This document shows positions 7,531 through 14,585 of a stretch of 36,886 bases of DNA, one piece after another. Each line of letters opens with the position of its first letter. Positions within the stretch are counted from its first letter, which is position 1. The DNA is from Rhodospirillales bacterium. GTDB taxonomy: Bacteria; Pseudomonadota; Alphaproteobacteria; Reyranellales; Reyranellaceae. The DNA lies in assembly GCA_009377525.1 (NCBI GenBank), contig WHTW01000072.1, positions 1 to 36,886 on the forward strand, written 5' to 3'. The position numbers and the translations under genes were made by a program. The notes under the pieces were generated by a model. The model ran no database searches, was not told the DNA's origin, and worked only from the letters and a program-made list of their open reading frames with translations.

Positions 7531-8571
7531 CTATGTCGGTTGCCGCAAGACCAGATTGCGCTTTGGCTGATGGCCCGCCGCCGGCAGCATCACGATTCGT
7601 CTTGTGCGCGTGTCGATCATCGCCACACGGCCGGCTTCCGACAAGGCGATGAAGGCGTGACTCGAATCCGGCGCAAAGGTGATCCAATAGCCCTTCGCCG
7701 GCAGTCGTATCGCAGCGACTTCGCGAAAATCCGGGCCGGCCAACTCATGGACCGTAACGTGCTCCGCACACACCGACCATATCTCGCGCTGATCGGGCCT
7801 GATTCGCAGACCATGACATCGCTTCAGGCCATTGCTTCCAAGACGCCCAACGTGGTCGAGAAACGGCAGGCGGAGGCCGCCGAGCGGCGTCGTATGTTCC
7901 ACCGTCGCGATCACCGAACCGAGGCGAAGGTCGGCGACCTGGAATCCGTTCAGGCCATCGATCTGCTGAAGGAAGTAGCGGCTGTCAGCGGAAAGCGCCG
8001 AGGGCCGCAGCGACCCGCCGAAGCGAATGCGCCGGGTCACTTGATGGTCGGCGGCGATATCGACCACGAAGACGTCGTGGCTGCCGCCCATCGGCGAGAG
8101 GAACGCCAGGCGGCCATCGGTGGAAATCTGCGTGTTGTGCGGACGGCCGCCCGTGTCGATCTGCTTGATCGCCTTGCCGGTATGCCCGTCGACCACCCAG
8201 TATCGCCCGTCGCGGCAGGGGACGTAGAGCCATCGGGCATCCGGCGTGGCGGCGAGCGCATGGGGCTCGCGGCAGATCGGATTGCGACGCATAACCCTTA
8301 AAGTCGTGGCATCGATCCAGGCGAGGTCGCCATGCCGTTGCCCATTCGCCTCGACCGTCGCGAAAACGGTTCGGCCATCGGCGGTCGCGGCCAAGCCGTG
8401 CGGCTCGGGGCCCACGACGAGCCTGCCGGCCAATGCTCCGGTCCGAGTGTCGATGACATGAATATCATCTCCACCTGCGTTGGTCTGCCAGAGAAGCTGA
8501 CGACCCGGTTCTTGCGCGCCTGCGCTCGATGACACCAGGCAGAGTACGATCCACCATCGACACGCTCTCAT
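7531..8571 (-). CDS. Exported YncE-like beta-propeller protein
   Basis: This 346-residue protein has an N-terminal signal peptide (basic MRACRW, a hydrophobic core, and cleavage probably after SAGA). About seven repeats follow of the form 'D..T/A..V....P.GLA.T.DGR.V....', for example VVGPEPHGLAATADGRTVFATV and PREPHALAATPDARWLYVP-like blades. These are typical of YncE/cytochrome-d1-like propellers. No haem site (CxxCH) is seen. Its start directly follows the stop of the upstream methyltransferase gene, so the two probably form one transcript. Ligand unknown; the location is periplasmic or extracellular. Confidence 0.85.
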   Translation of the reverse strand: MRACRWWIVLCLVSSSAGAQEPGRQLLWQTNAGGDDIHVIDTRTGALAGRLVVGPEPHGLAATADGRTVFATVEANGQRHGDLAWIDATTLRVMRRNPICREPHALAATPDARWLYVPCRDGRYWVVDGHTGKAIKQIDTGGRPHNTQISTDGRLAFLSPMGGSHDVFVVDIAADHQVTRRIRFGGSLRPSALSADSRYFLQQIDGLNGFQVADLRLGSVIATVEHTTPLGGLRLPFLDHVGRLGSNGLKRCHGLRIRPDQREIWSVCAEHVTVHELAGPDFREVAAIRLPAKGYWITFAPDSSHAFIALSEAGRVAMIDTRTRRIVMLPAAGHQPKRNLVLRQPT

Positions 8572-9201
8572 CTAACTTGGCCTCCCTGCCACAACGAAGC
8601 TCATGAGTTTCGCGCCGACCGTGCGACGAAGCGTGTCGACCACGTCGAAGCCCGCGCGGCGAACGAGATCGGCAATCTCGCCTTCGGGGCGGATGCAGTA
8701 GATCTCCGAGGGATGGGTGGCGCGAAAGCGTGTGTCCTCGGCGGCGCGGAATGCCAGCACAAATCGACCGTCCGGTCTGAGAACGCGATGGATCTCGGTC
8801 AGGTGCTCCAGAGGCGCCGCCCAGAAGTACACGGTGTGGACCGCATAGGCCTTGTCGAACGCCCTGTCGGCGTACGGCAGCCGGTCGCTGTTGCCGAAGT
8901 GAAACCCGACACGCCCTTCCCGCACCAGGCCGCGATGGCGCCGGCTGGCACGGCGATGCATGACGGACGAAAAGTCGATGCCTGAGAGAGAACCGCGCGA
9001 GGCAACGCCGGCAGCCTTCGCCAAGGTGTCGCCATGGCCCGACCCGACCTCCAGCACGCAATCGGCTGGATCGAGTTGTAGAAGCTCGAGAACGATGTCG
9101 TTTTCCGCCGCGGTCTGCCTTGCCATCACGCGTGCGACAAGCTCGCCCAATAGCCCTGCGGGGCGACGACCCTGCCTCGCGATCATCAACGGCTTGCGCA
9201 T
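8572..9201 (-). CDS. Class I SAM-dependent methyltransferase
   Basis: This 209-residue protein has motif I VLEVGSGHGDTLAKAA, motif II/III region VGFHFGNSDRLPYADRAFDKAYAVHTVYFW, and post-motif IHRVLRPDGRFVLAFR, as in the UbiE/ArsM-like Rossmann methyltransferases. I chose the ATG at 9201 because GGAAGG sits five bases upstream; an in-frame ATG at 9261 would add 20 residues without a good site. It ends against the beta-propeller gene and is divergent from the membrane AraC regulator, sharing a region with two palindromes. The substrate is unknown; proximity suggests lipid or membrane modification, which is weak inference. Confidence 0.87.
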   Translation of the reverse strand: MRKPLMIARQGRRPAGLLGELVARVMARQTAAENDIVLELLQLDPADCVLEVGSGHGDTLAKAAGVASRGSLSGIDFSSVMHRRASRRHRGLVREGRVGFHFGNSDRLPYADRAFDKAYAVHTVYFWAAPLEHLTEIHRVLRPDGRFVLAFRAAEDTRFRATHPSEIYCIRPEGEIADLVRRAGFDVVDTLRRTVGAKLMSFVVAGRPS

Positions 9202-9280
9202 GACCACCTTCCGATCGCCTCGACCAAGTGGCGCGAGGTCCGTTGGCATGACCCTGACCACATGCGCGACGCCGAATCTC

Positions 9281-9298
9281 GCCGATTTCGAAATCGGC
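9281..9298. promoter_or_regulatory. Perfect 18-bp palindrome, candidate operator 1
   Basis: GCCGATTTCGAAATCGGC lies in the divergent region between the methyltransferase and the membrane AraC regulator. Closely related palindromes occur at 9311-9329 and 10485-10502, next to the same regulator. Confidence 0.65.
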
Positions 9299-9310
9299 CG
9301 GCGGCTCGTC

Positions 9311-9329
9311 GACGATTTTCAAAATCGGC
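9311..9329. promoter_or_regulatory. Near-palindrome, candidate operator 2
   Basis: GACGATTTTCAAAATCGGC pairs at 8 of 9 arm positions around a central C. Its centre is about 30 bp from that of the first palindrome (roughly three helical turns) and ~80 bp before the AraC ATG. Confidence 0.55.
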
Positions 9330-9401
9330 GCAGGCGATCGGCCATGGAGACCCGGACAGCCTCGGCAGCCTGCGCATGATCATGTAGTCTTCGCGCCGAC
9401 C

Positions 9402-10478
9402 ATGGATGGCCCAAGCCTGATCACCAGTCTGGACTCTGGATTACGCGGTGCCGCGATCGCCGTATTTCTGATAGTTGCGATCAGCATCCTGCGCCAAGGC
9501 TACAGACGCCCGGTCGTTTGGCTGGGCGCCGCGCTGTCGATCGGAGCCGCCGCCTACGCCATCTGCTCCCTGCCGGGGAATGCCCACCATCGTACCGCCT
9601 GGTTCGCGCCGGTGCTGGCTCTTTGTGCCGGCAATGTCGCAGTGTTCTGGCTCTTCACGAGGGCCGCATTCGACGACTCGTTCCGGCCGGCACCATGGCA
9701 CGCGTTGCTGTGGCTCCTGTTGGTCGCCTGCCCGCTGGCCGACCTGTTCGGCGCGGGCCTTGCCGACAACCAGACCCTCGAGATCGTGCGGCGCATTGTG
9801 CCGGTGGGTCTTGTCTTGCTCGCTCTTGCTCAGACCATCAAGGATTGGGGCGCCGACCTGGTGGAAGGCCGGCGCCGGTTGCGGCTTTTCATCCTCGGTG
9901 CCGTGCTGTTGCACAGCGCGGTTTCGGCAACTGTCGATCTTTCGCTCGGCCCCCAGCATGTACCGCCACCGTTGCACCTGCTGAATGCCGCTGCTCTTGC
10001 CGCCATTGCCGCCGTCATCGCCGTGACGGCGCTGCACGCCGACCTCGACATCGTGTTCGCCGGTCCTGCCGCGGCCCTGCCGGCGCCGCCGGCTGCCGTG
10101 TCGCCGCCGCAAGAGCCGGTCGATCCTGCCGTCCTTGCCGAGCTCGACCGGCTGATGACGGTCGACCGGCTCTATCGCCAGGAAGGCCTCACCATCGGCG
10201 CGCTGGCAGCCAAGCTCGGCCTGCCCGAGCATCGGTTGCGCCGCACCATCAACCGCGGCCTGGGCTTCCGGAATTTCAACGAGTACCTCAACGGCCACCG
10301 GCTGGCCGACGCCAAGCAGGCCCTGGCCGATCCCTCCCAGGCCGAAGTGCCCATCCTCACCATCGCGCTCGACTCCGGCTTCCAGTCCCTGGGTCCCTTC
10401 AACCGGGCCTTCAAGACCGATACCGGCATGACCCCCACCGAGTTCCGCCGGTCGACGGCGGGGCGCAACGGCGGCTGA
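9402..10478 (+). CDS. Membrane-anchored AraC-family regulator
   Basis: This 358-residue protein has an N-terminal ~215 residues with about six or seven hydrophobic segments (IAVFLIVAISIL; WLGAALSIGAAAYAIC; LLWLLLVACPLADLF; VGLVLLALAQTI; LFILGAVLLHSAV; LAAIAAVIAVTAL). A Pro/Ala-rich linker follows, then an AraC DNA-binding domain (LTIGALAAKLGLPEHRLRRTINRG; ILTIALDSGFQSLGPFNRAFKTDTGMTPTEFRR). It is probably a one-component membrane sensor-regulator. Palindromes lie before it and directly after it, upstream of the desaturase gene, so self-regulation and control of both neighbours are likely. The signal it senses may be membrane state or a lipid, inferred from the desaturase neighbour. Confidence 0.88.
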   Translation: MDGPSLITSLDSGLRGAAIAVFLIVAISILRQGYRRPVVWLGAALSIGAAAYAICSLPGNAHHRTAWFAPVLALCAGNVAVFWLFTRAAFDDSFRPAPWHALLWLLLVACPLADLFGAGLADNQTLEIVRRIVPVGLVLLALAQTIKDWGADLVEGRRRLRLFILGAVLLHSAVSATVDLSLGPQHVPPPLHLLNAAALAAIAAVIAVTALHADLDIVFAGPAAALPAPPAAVSPPQEPVDPAVLAELDRLMTVDRLYRQEGLTIGALAAKLGLPEHRLRRTINRGLGFRNFNEYLNGHRLADAKQALADPSQAEVPILTIALDSGFQSLGPFNRAFKTDTGMTPTEFRRSTAGRNGG

Positions 10479-10481
10479 TTC

Positions 10482-10505
10482 CTCGCCGATTCCGGAATCG
10501 GCGAG
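10482..10505. promoter_or_regulatory. Perfect 24-bp palindrome, candidate operator 3
   Basis: The core GCCGATTCCGGAATCGGC (10485-10502) differs from the 9281 palindrome only in its central bases, and the symmetry extends three further bases on each side. It starts 4 bp after the AraC stop and ~95 bp before the desaturase ATG. A terminator role is less likely because the palindrome has no loop and only a weak T-rich run follows. Confidence 0.6.
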
Positions 10506-10600
10506 CGCTTTTCTGCCGATGGTCGCCGCTTTCCGAACCCGGCGCGATCCGCCGCTCGGGTCCCGGCAGGTTGCCTCTACGCCACAAGGAGGGGCGACCG

Positions 10601-11407
10601 ATGACCGACTTGTTACAGACCTATGTCTCCGCCTGGCCCGGCATCTGGGTCATCGATACCGTCCGCTACCTCGTGGCGGCAGCGCTGATGGCGGCCATTC
10701 TGCGCATCTTCTGGCGGGCCGGGCTGGCCCGGCGCAAGCTGCAGGCTCGGGACGCCACCGTCCGCGACGTTCGCCGCGAGGTTCTGGCCTCGCTACGATC
10801 GGCGCTGATCTTCTCCCTGTTGGGCACCATCGTCTTCGTAGCGGTGCGGCAGGGCTGGGTCACCATCTACCGCGGATTCGACGAGGTGGGACCGCTCCAC
10901 CTCGCGCTGTCTCTGGCTTTCATGCTGATCGCCCACGACACATATTTCTACTGGACCCACCGCGCCATGCATCACCGGCGCCTGTTCACGCTGTTCCACG
11001 GCCTGCACCATCTGTCGCGCACGCCGACAGCATGGGCCGCTTATTCCTTCTCGATTCCGGAGGCGATCGTGCAGGGCGCGTTCGTGCCGTTGTTCATCGT
11101 CTTCGTGCCCATGCACGACGTCGCCCTGTTCGCCTTCGTGGCGGTGCAGATCGTGCGCAACGTGATGGGCCATGCCGGCACCGAGATTCATCCCGCTTCG
11201 TTCGGGCCCGGACGCTGGCTCGGCTGGAACAACACCACGACCCATCACGACCTGCACCACGAGACCGGCCGCTACAACTACGGCCTCTATTTCCGCTGGT
11301 GGGACAAGCTCATGGGAACGGAGCACCCCGACTATCGTCGCAAGTTCGAGTCCATCGCAGCACCGCGCGCTGCGCTCGAGACCCTCAAGGCCGAGGTGCG
11401 GTCGTGA
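10601..11407 (+). CDS. Sterol desaturase / fatty acid hydroxylase family protein
   Basis: This 268-residue integral membrane di-iron enzyme has the family's histidine boxes: HDTYFYWTHRAMHH, HGLHH and TTTHHDLHH (the last preceded by GHAGTEIHP). Hydrophobic stretches lie between residues 20-40, 68-110 and 150-180. The start has AAGGAGGGG nine bases upstream. A palindrome related to those before the AraC gene lies upstream, and its stop overlaps the DUF2147 gene (GTGA). The expected reaction is O2-dependent hydroxylation or desaturation of a lipid; substrate unknown. Confidence 0.92.
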   Translation: MTDLLQTYVSAWPGIWVIDTVRYLVAAALMAAILRIFWRAGLARRKLQARDATVRDVRREVLASLRSALIFSLLGTIVFVAVRQGWVTIYRGFDEVGPLHLALSLAFMLIAHDTYFYWTHRAMHHRRLFTLFHGLHHLSRTPTAWAAYSFSIPEAIVQGAFVPLFIVFVPMHDVALFAFVAVQIVRNVMGHAGTEIHPASFGPGRWLGWNNTTTHHDLHHETGRYNYGLYFRWWDKLMGTEHPDYRRKFESIAAPRAALETLKAEVRS

Positions 11408-11877
11408 CGGCGACGGCGCGCGCCGCTTTCATGGCGATGTTGCTGGTCGCGGGCGCGCGATCAGCAGCGGCCGATGGCGCCCTGGCCGGCGACGTGACCG
11501 GACGGTGGGCGACGCCCGGTGTCAGCGCGATCGTCGAGCTGTCGCCCTGCGCCGCCGAGCGGTCGACGCTGTGCGGCACGATCCGCTGGCTGTGGGAGGC
11601 CGTCGACGACAAGGGCAGGCCGCGGCTCGATTCTCGAAATGCAGATGCGACCCTGCGGTCGCGTCCGCTTCTCGGGCTGGCCATCCTGTCCGGCCTCAAG
11701 CCCCGCCAGGCCGGCGGCTGGGAAGGCCGGATCTACAATCCCGAGGACGGCCAGACCTACCGCGCCACCGTCAGCCGCCACGCCACAGACACGCTGCAGA
11801 TCGAGGGCTGCGTGCTGTTCGTTTGCCAGAAACAGGTGTGGTGGAAGGCGAGCGTGTTGGCCGAGGCGCTGCGCTAG
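11404..11877 (+). CDS. DUF2147 secreted protein
   Basis: This 157-residue protein starts with GTG at 11404, overlapping the desaturase stop by four bases. It has a signal peptide (FMAMLLVAGARSAAA). The mature part contains the DUF2147 pattern GRWATPGVSAIVELSPC, CGTIRWLWE, and GGWEGRIYNPEDGQTYRATVS, ending in CVLFVCQKQVWWKA. The family is predicted to be a small periplasmic beta-barrel, lipocalin-like, of unknown function. Tight coupling to the desaturase suggests a shared envelope or lipid role. Confidence 0.88.
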   Translation: MTATARAAFMAMLLVAGARSAAADGALAGDVTGRWATPGVSAIVELSPCAAERSTLCGTIRWLWEAVDDKGRPRLDSRNADATLRSRPLLGLAILSGLKPRQAGGWEGRIYNPEDGQTYRATVSRHATDTLQIEGCVLFVCQKQVWWKASVLAEALR

Positions 11878-11896
11878 CCGGCTTCATCCGTTAGCG

Positions 11897-11925
11897 TTGA
11901 CTTACGGTTAGTTTGTACTTACCAT
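11897..11925 (+). promoter_or_regulatory. Sigma70-type promoter of the ArsR-SRPBCC-GST operon
   Basis: TTGACT (11897-11902), a 17-bp spacer, and TACCAT (11920-11925) lie just before the ArsR ATG at 11932. This is locally AT-rich compared with its surroundings. The short remaining leader leaves only a weak AAAGG ribosome site. Confidence 0.6.
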
Positions 11926-11927
11926 AA
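11902..11927. promoter_or_regulatory. Candidate ArsR operator over the promoter
   Basis: TTACGGTTAG and CTTACCATAA form a dyad matching at 8 of 10 arm positions with a 6-bp centre. It covers the spacer and -10 box, the expected place for repression by the ArsR protein encoded immediately downstream. Confidence 0.5.
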
Positions 11928-11931
11928 AGGC

Positions 11932-12267
11932 ATGAGCCGGACAGCCGCAACGCGAGAGAAAGCACTCGACGCTTTCGGCGATCCGACCCGCCGCCGGATA
12001 TTCGAACGCCTGCGCCATCGCACGCGTTCGGTCAGAGAGATCGCCGACGGCATGGATGTGAGCCGGCCCGCGGTCTCCCAGCATCTGAAAGTGCTCCAGC
12101 AAGCCGGACTGGTGGTGGTTTGCTCCCAGGGCACGCGACGGCTGTACTCGATCGAGCCGCGCGGCATCGCGGCCTTGCGCGGCTGGCTCGATGGCTTCTG
12201 GGATGAAGCCCTCACTGCCTTCAAGGAAGCGGCCGAACGCGAGGCGAGCCGGGAAAGGAAACGATGA
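11932..12267 (+). CDS. ArsR-family winged-helix regulator
   Basis: This 111-residue protein has the ArsR wHTH: DAFGDPTRRRIFERLRHRTRSVREIADGMDVSRPAVSQHLKVLQQAGLVVVCSQGTRRLYSIEP. No metal-binding Cys pair is present in helix 3, so it belongs to the non-metal subgroup usually encoded beside SRPBCC (AHSA1) proteins. Its stop overlaps the next start (ATGATGA region), and a dyad covers its promoter. It probably represses its own operon; the effector is unknown. Confidence 0.92.
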   Translation: MSRTAATREKALDAFGDPTRRRIFERLRHRTRSVREIADGMDVSRPAVSQHLKVLQQAGLVVVCSQGTRRLYSIEPRGIAALRGWLDGFWDEALTAFKEAAEREASRERKR

Positions 12268-12770
12268 TGAAGGCCCAATCGACGCCAGCGAATGACAATC
12301 CGAACAGCGTGTGGAAGACCACGTTGGTCCAGGCGCCGCCGGCCGTCGCGTGGCGGGTGTTCACCGAGCAGATGGGCGCCTGGTGGCCCCTGGCGGTCTA
12401 CAAGATCGGCCAGGTCAATGCGGTCGACGCGGTGCTCGAGCCGCGCGTCGGTGGGCGTTGGTACGAACGGGGCGACGACGGCAGCACCTGCGACTGGGGC
12501 CGCGTGCTCCTGTGGGAGCCGCCCTCGCGCCTTGTGCTGTCCTGGGACGTCAATGCGGACTGGCAGTACGATCCGGATCTGCAGACGGAGATCGAGGTGC
12601 GCTTCATCGCCCAAGGCGAGAGCGCCACGCGGGTCGAGCTGGAGCATCGAAAGCTCGACCGCTACGGGGCGCGCCGCGACGAGATGCGCCGCATCTTCAA
12701 CACCGAAGGCGACTGGGGTCGCCTGCTCGCGATGTTCGCCGCTCGTGCCGCGGAGGGAGCGAACCCATGA
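12264..12770 (+). CDS. SRPBCC (AHSA1-type) domain protein
   Basis: This 168-residue protein is of the START/Bet-v1-like AHSA1 group: VWKTTLVQAPPAVAWRVFTEQMGAWWP, DAVLEPRVGGRWYERGDDGSTCDWGRVLLWEPPSRLVLSW, EVRFIAQGESATRVELEHRKLDRYG. It overlaps the ArsR stop by 4 bp and the GST start by 4 bp. Such proteins bind hydrophobic small molecules. The ArsR/SRPBCC pair is a common bacterial combination whose ligand is generally undefined. Confidence 0.9.
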   Translation: MMKAQSTPANDNPNSVWKTTLVQAPPAVAWRVFTEQMGAWWPLAVYKIGQVNAVDAVLEPRVGGRWYERGDDGSTCDWGRVLLWEPPSRLVLSWDVNADWQYDPDLQTEIEVRFIAQGESATRVELEHRKLDRYGARRDEMRRIFNTEGDWGRLLAMFAARAAEGANP

Positions 12771-13507
12771 CGAACCTGCGCTCGCCCGTAAAGCTGTTCC
12801 AGTTTCCGCGCATGTTCGCCATCCCGAACCTCAGCCCGTTCTGCTGCAAGCTCGAGACCTGGCTGCGTATCGCGCAGATTCCCTATGAAGTCGTCGACAC
12901 GCCCGATCCCCGCAAGGGGCCGAAGGGCAAGCTGCCCTTCATCGAGGACGCCGGTGTGCGAATCGCCGATTCATCGCGCATCATCGATCATCTCGCCAGA
13001 ACACGCGGCATCGACCCCGATGCCCGCCTCGATGACGGCCAGCGTTCGATCGCCCTCCTCGTGCAACGGACGCTGGAAGAGCACTACGCGTTCGTCCTGG
13101 CGTATACGCACCTGCTCCGCGACGAGGGCTTTCGGCACACAAGGACCCGGTTCGACTCGGTGCCAGCGATGATGCGGCCGTTGGTTACCGCCCTCGTGCA
13201 GCGTCAAATCAAGCGGCTTCTCTGGAAGCAAGGCATCCTGCGTCACTCGGATGAGGAGATCGTCGAATCCGCGCTGCGCGATTGGCGAGCGGTTCTTGCG
13301 ATGATGTCAGGAGGACCATTCTTCTTCGGCGACGAAGCCACCGGCGTGGACGCCATCGTGTTCGGGACGCTGGCGACAACCGTGCTGACGCCGATCGAGT
13401 CGCCCATCCGCGACTTCCTGCGATCGCAGCCCGGCTGCCTCGCCTATGCCGAGCGTATGCTGAAACGGTTCTTTCCCGAATTTGCCCGCGCGTCGCGAGC
13501 CGCCTGA
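12767..13507 (+). CDS. Glutathione S-transferase family protein (metaxin/FAXC-like)
   Basis: This 246-residue protein has an N-terminal thioredoxin-like domain (KLFQFPRMFAIPNLSPFCCKLETWLRIAQIPYEVV, then GPKGKLPFIEDAGVRIADSSRIIDHLA) and an all-helical C-terminal GST domain with FFFGDEATGVDAIVFGTLATT. The 'PNLSPFCCKLETWLR' pattern is that of metaxin-like GSTs. The ATG overlaps the SRPBCC stop (ATGA). It is the third gene of an ArsR-controlled detoxification-type operon; substrate unknown. Confidence 0.88.
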   Translation: MTNLRSPVKLFQFPRMFAIPNLSPFCCKLETWLRIAQIPYEVVDTPDPRKGPKGKLPFIEDAGVRIADSSRIIDHLARTRGIDPDARLDDGQRSIALLVQRTLEEHYAFVLAYTHLLRDEGFRHTRTRFDSVPAMMRPLVTALVQRQIKRLLWKQGILRHSDEEIVESALRDWRAVLAMMSGGPFFFGDEATGVDAIVFGTLATTVLTPIESPIRDFLRSQPGCLAYAERMLKRFFPEFARASRAA

Positions 13508-13554
13508 GGCTCGAAGCGCCAGCAGTCGTACGTCTGCGACCGCGATGGATCGGA

Positions 13555-14217
13555 TCAGCCTTGTTCGATCGACAAGCCGGCCGCGCTCCATTCGGGATAT
13601 CCGTCCTGAAGGCGCCGGACCTTGAAGCCATGACGGCGCAGCAGGGCCACCGCCTCGAAGGCCAGCACGCAGTAAGGACCACGGCAATAGGCGACAATCT
13701 CCCGGTTCTTCGGAATGTCCCGGAGACGTCGCGCCAACTCGCGCAACGGTATGTTGACGGCCTTGGGCAGGTGTCCCGCCGCGTACTCGTCCTCCGGCCG
13801 CACATCGAGCACCGTGACGACGCCTTCCTTCAGGCGTTGAACGAGCTCCTTCCGCGAAACCGGCTCCAGCGCATCGCGTCGCTGAAAATAGCCCGTGATG
13901 ACGTCACGGACCTCGGCGAAGTTGCGCTCGGCGACCTGACGGAGCGATGCAGTCAGATCGAGTACCGAAGGATCGCTCAGCCGATAGAAGACATGCTTGC
14001 CGTCTCGGCGCGAAGCCAGCAAGCCGGTCCGGCGCATGATCCGGAGGTGCTGCGAGGCGTTGGCAACCGGCAGTCCGACACGCTCGGCGAGCGCTTCGAC
14101 ACTGCGCTCGCCCTGGGCGAGCAACTCCAGGATCTCCAGCCGATGGCCGTGGCCAAGCGCCTTGGCGACCTCGGCAAAACCAGCAAACAGTGCGCGTTTG
14201 GGATTTTCGTTCGACAT
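13555..14217 (-). CDS. ArsR-family regulator fused to a rhodanese domain
   Basis: This 220-residue protein has an N-terminal ArsR wHTH (EVAKALGHGHRLEILELLAQGERSVEALAERVGLPVANASQHLRIMRRTGLLASRRDGKHVFYRL). A C-terminal rhodanese domain from about residue 120 contains VLDVRPEDEYAAGHLPKAVNIP and an active-site loop CRGPYC. Rhodanese cysteines carry persulfides (or perselenides), so this is probably a sensor of reactive sulfur or selenium, comparable in architecture to known ArsR-rhodanese regulators. It converges with the GST gene. A TTGAATGA-containing dyad overlaps its promoter, and a stronger copy lies 1.2 kb away between the methyltransferase and metallo-hydrolase genes, its probable targets. 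Confidence 0.9.
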   Translation of the reverse strand: MSNENPKRALFAGFAEVAKALGHGHRLEILELLAQGERSVEALAERVGLPVANASQHLRIMRRTGLLASRRDGKHVFYRLSDPSVLDLTASLRQVAERNFAEVRDVITGYFQRRDALEPVSRKELVQRLKEGVVTVLDVRPEDEYAAGHLPKAVNIPLRELARRLRDIPKNREIVAYCRGPYCVLAFEAVALLRRHGFKVRRLQDGYPEWSAAGLSIEQG

Positions 14218-14237
14218 GCCCTAGTCTTCAAGAACCC

Positions 14238-14257
14238 TCAATGAACTAATTGAATGA
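14238..14257. promoter_or_regulatory. Imperfect dyad, candidate autoregulatory operator of ArsR-rhodanese
   Basis: TCAATGAA and TTGAATGA (6 of 8 complementary, 4-bp spacer) sit in the ArsR-rhodanese leader and overlap the predicted -10 box. The TTGAATGA half-site is identical to one arm of the dyad at 15419-15444. Confidence 0.5.
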
Positions 14258-14276
14258 CATCCGCACAAGCTGTCAA
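14248..14276 (-). promoter_or_regulatory. Promoter candidate for the ArsR-rhodanese gene
   Basis: On the minus strand TTGACA (14276-14271) is followed after 17 bp by TCAATT (14253-14248). The -35 box is perfect and the -10 box weak, with the dyad overlapping it. Confidence 0.5.
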
Positions 14277-14400
14277 CCCACGCACGCGCCGATGCAGGCT
14301 CTGCGACAAGCGAGCACCGGTCTTCCCTGCGCGATGCTCGCACCCCTCAAGCCGGTGGTCGAACCGACGTAGGGCTATCGCATATGACCATTTTTCTCCG

Positions 14401-14542
14401 TCATCCCGAGCGGAGCCGCCTGCAAGGCCTGCCCTGAGCGAAGCCGAAGGGCGGCGTAGTCGAGGGACCTGTTCTTGCCGAGGCGACAACAAAAATAGGT
14501 CCCTCCACTTCGCCTCGCTGCGCTCGGCGCCGGTCGGGATGA
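14401..14542. repeat. Nested palindromic repeat element (~142 bp)
   Basis: The outer arms TCATCCCGA (14401-14409) and TCGGGATGA (14534-14542) enclose inner arms GAGGGACCT (14462-14470) and AGGTCCCTC (14497-14505). It lies in the otherwise empty 328-bp gap 14258-14585, 3' of the methyltransferase gene. The layout is that of dispersed REP/MITE-like elements; only one copy is in this window. No gene is seen in the gap. Confidence 0.7.
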
Positions 14543-14585
14543 TGGGTGTTTGGAATCATCTGCGATCGCCCTACGAACCGATGCG

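Noticed and set aside
10482..10505. Reading the 24-bp palindrome after the AraC gene as a terminator
   Set aside because: It has no natural loop and no proper T-tract, and its core matches the palindromes upstream of the same gene, so an operator is more likely; termination is not fully excluded.
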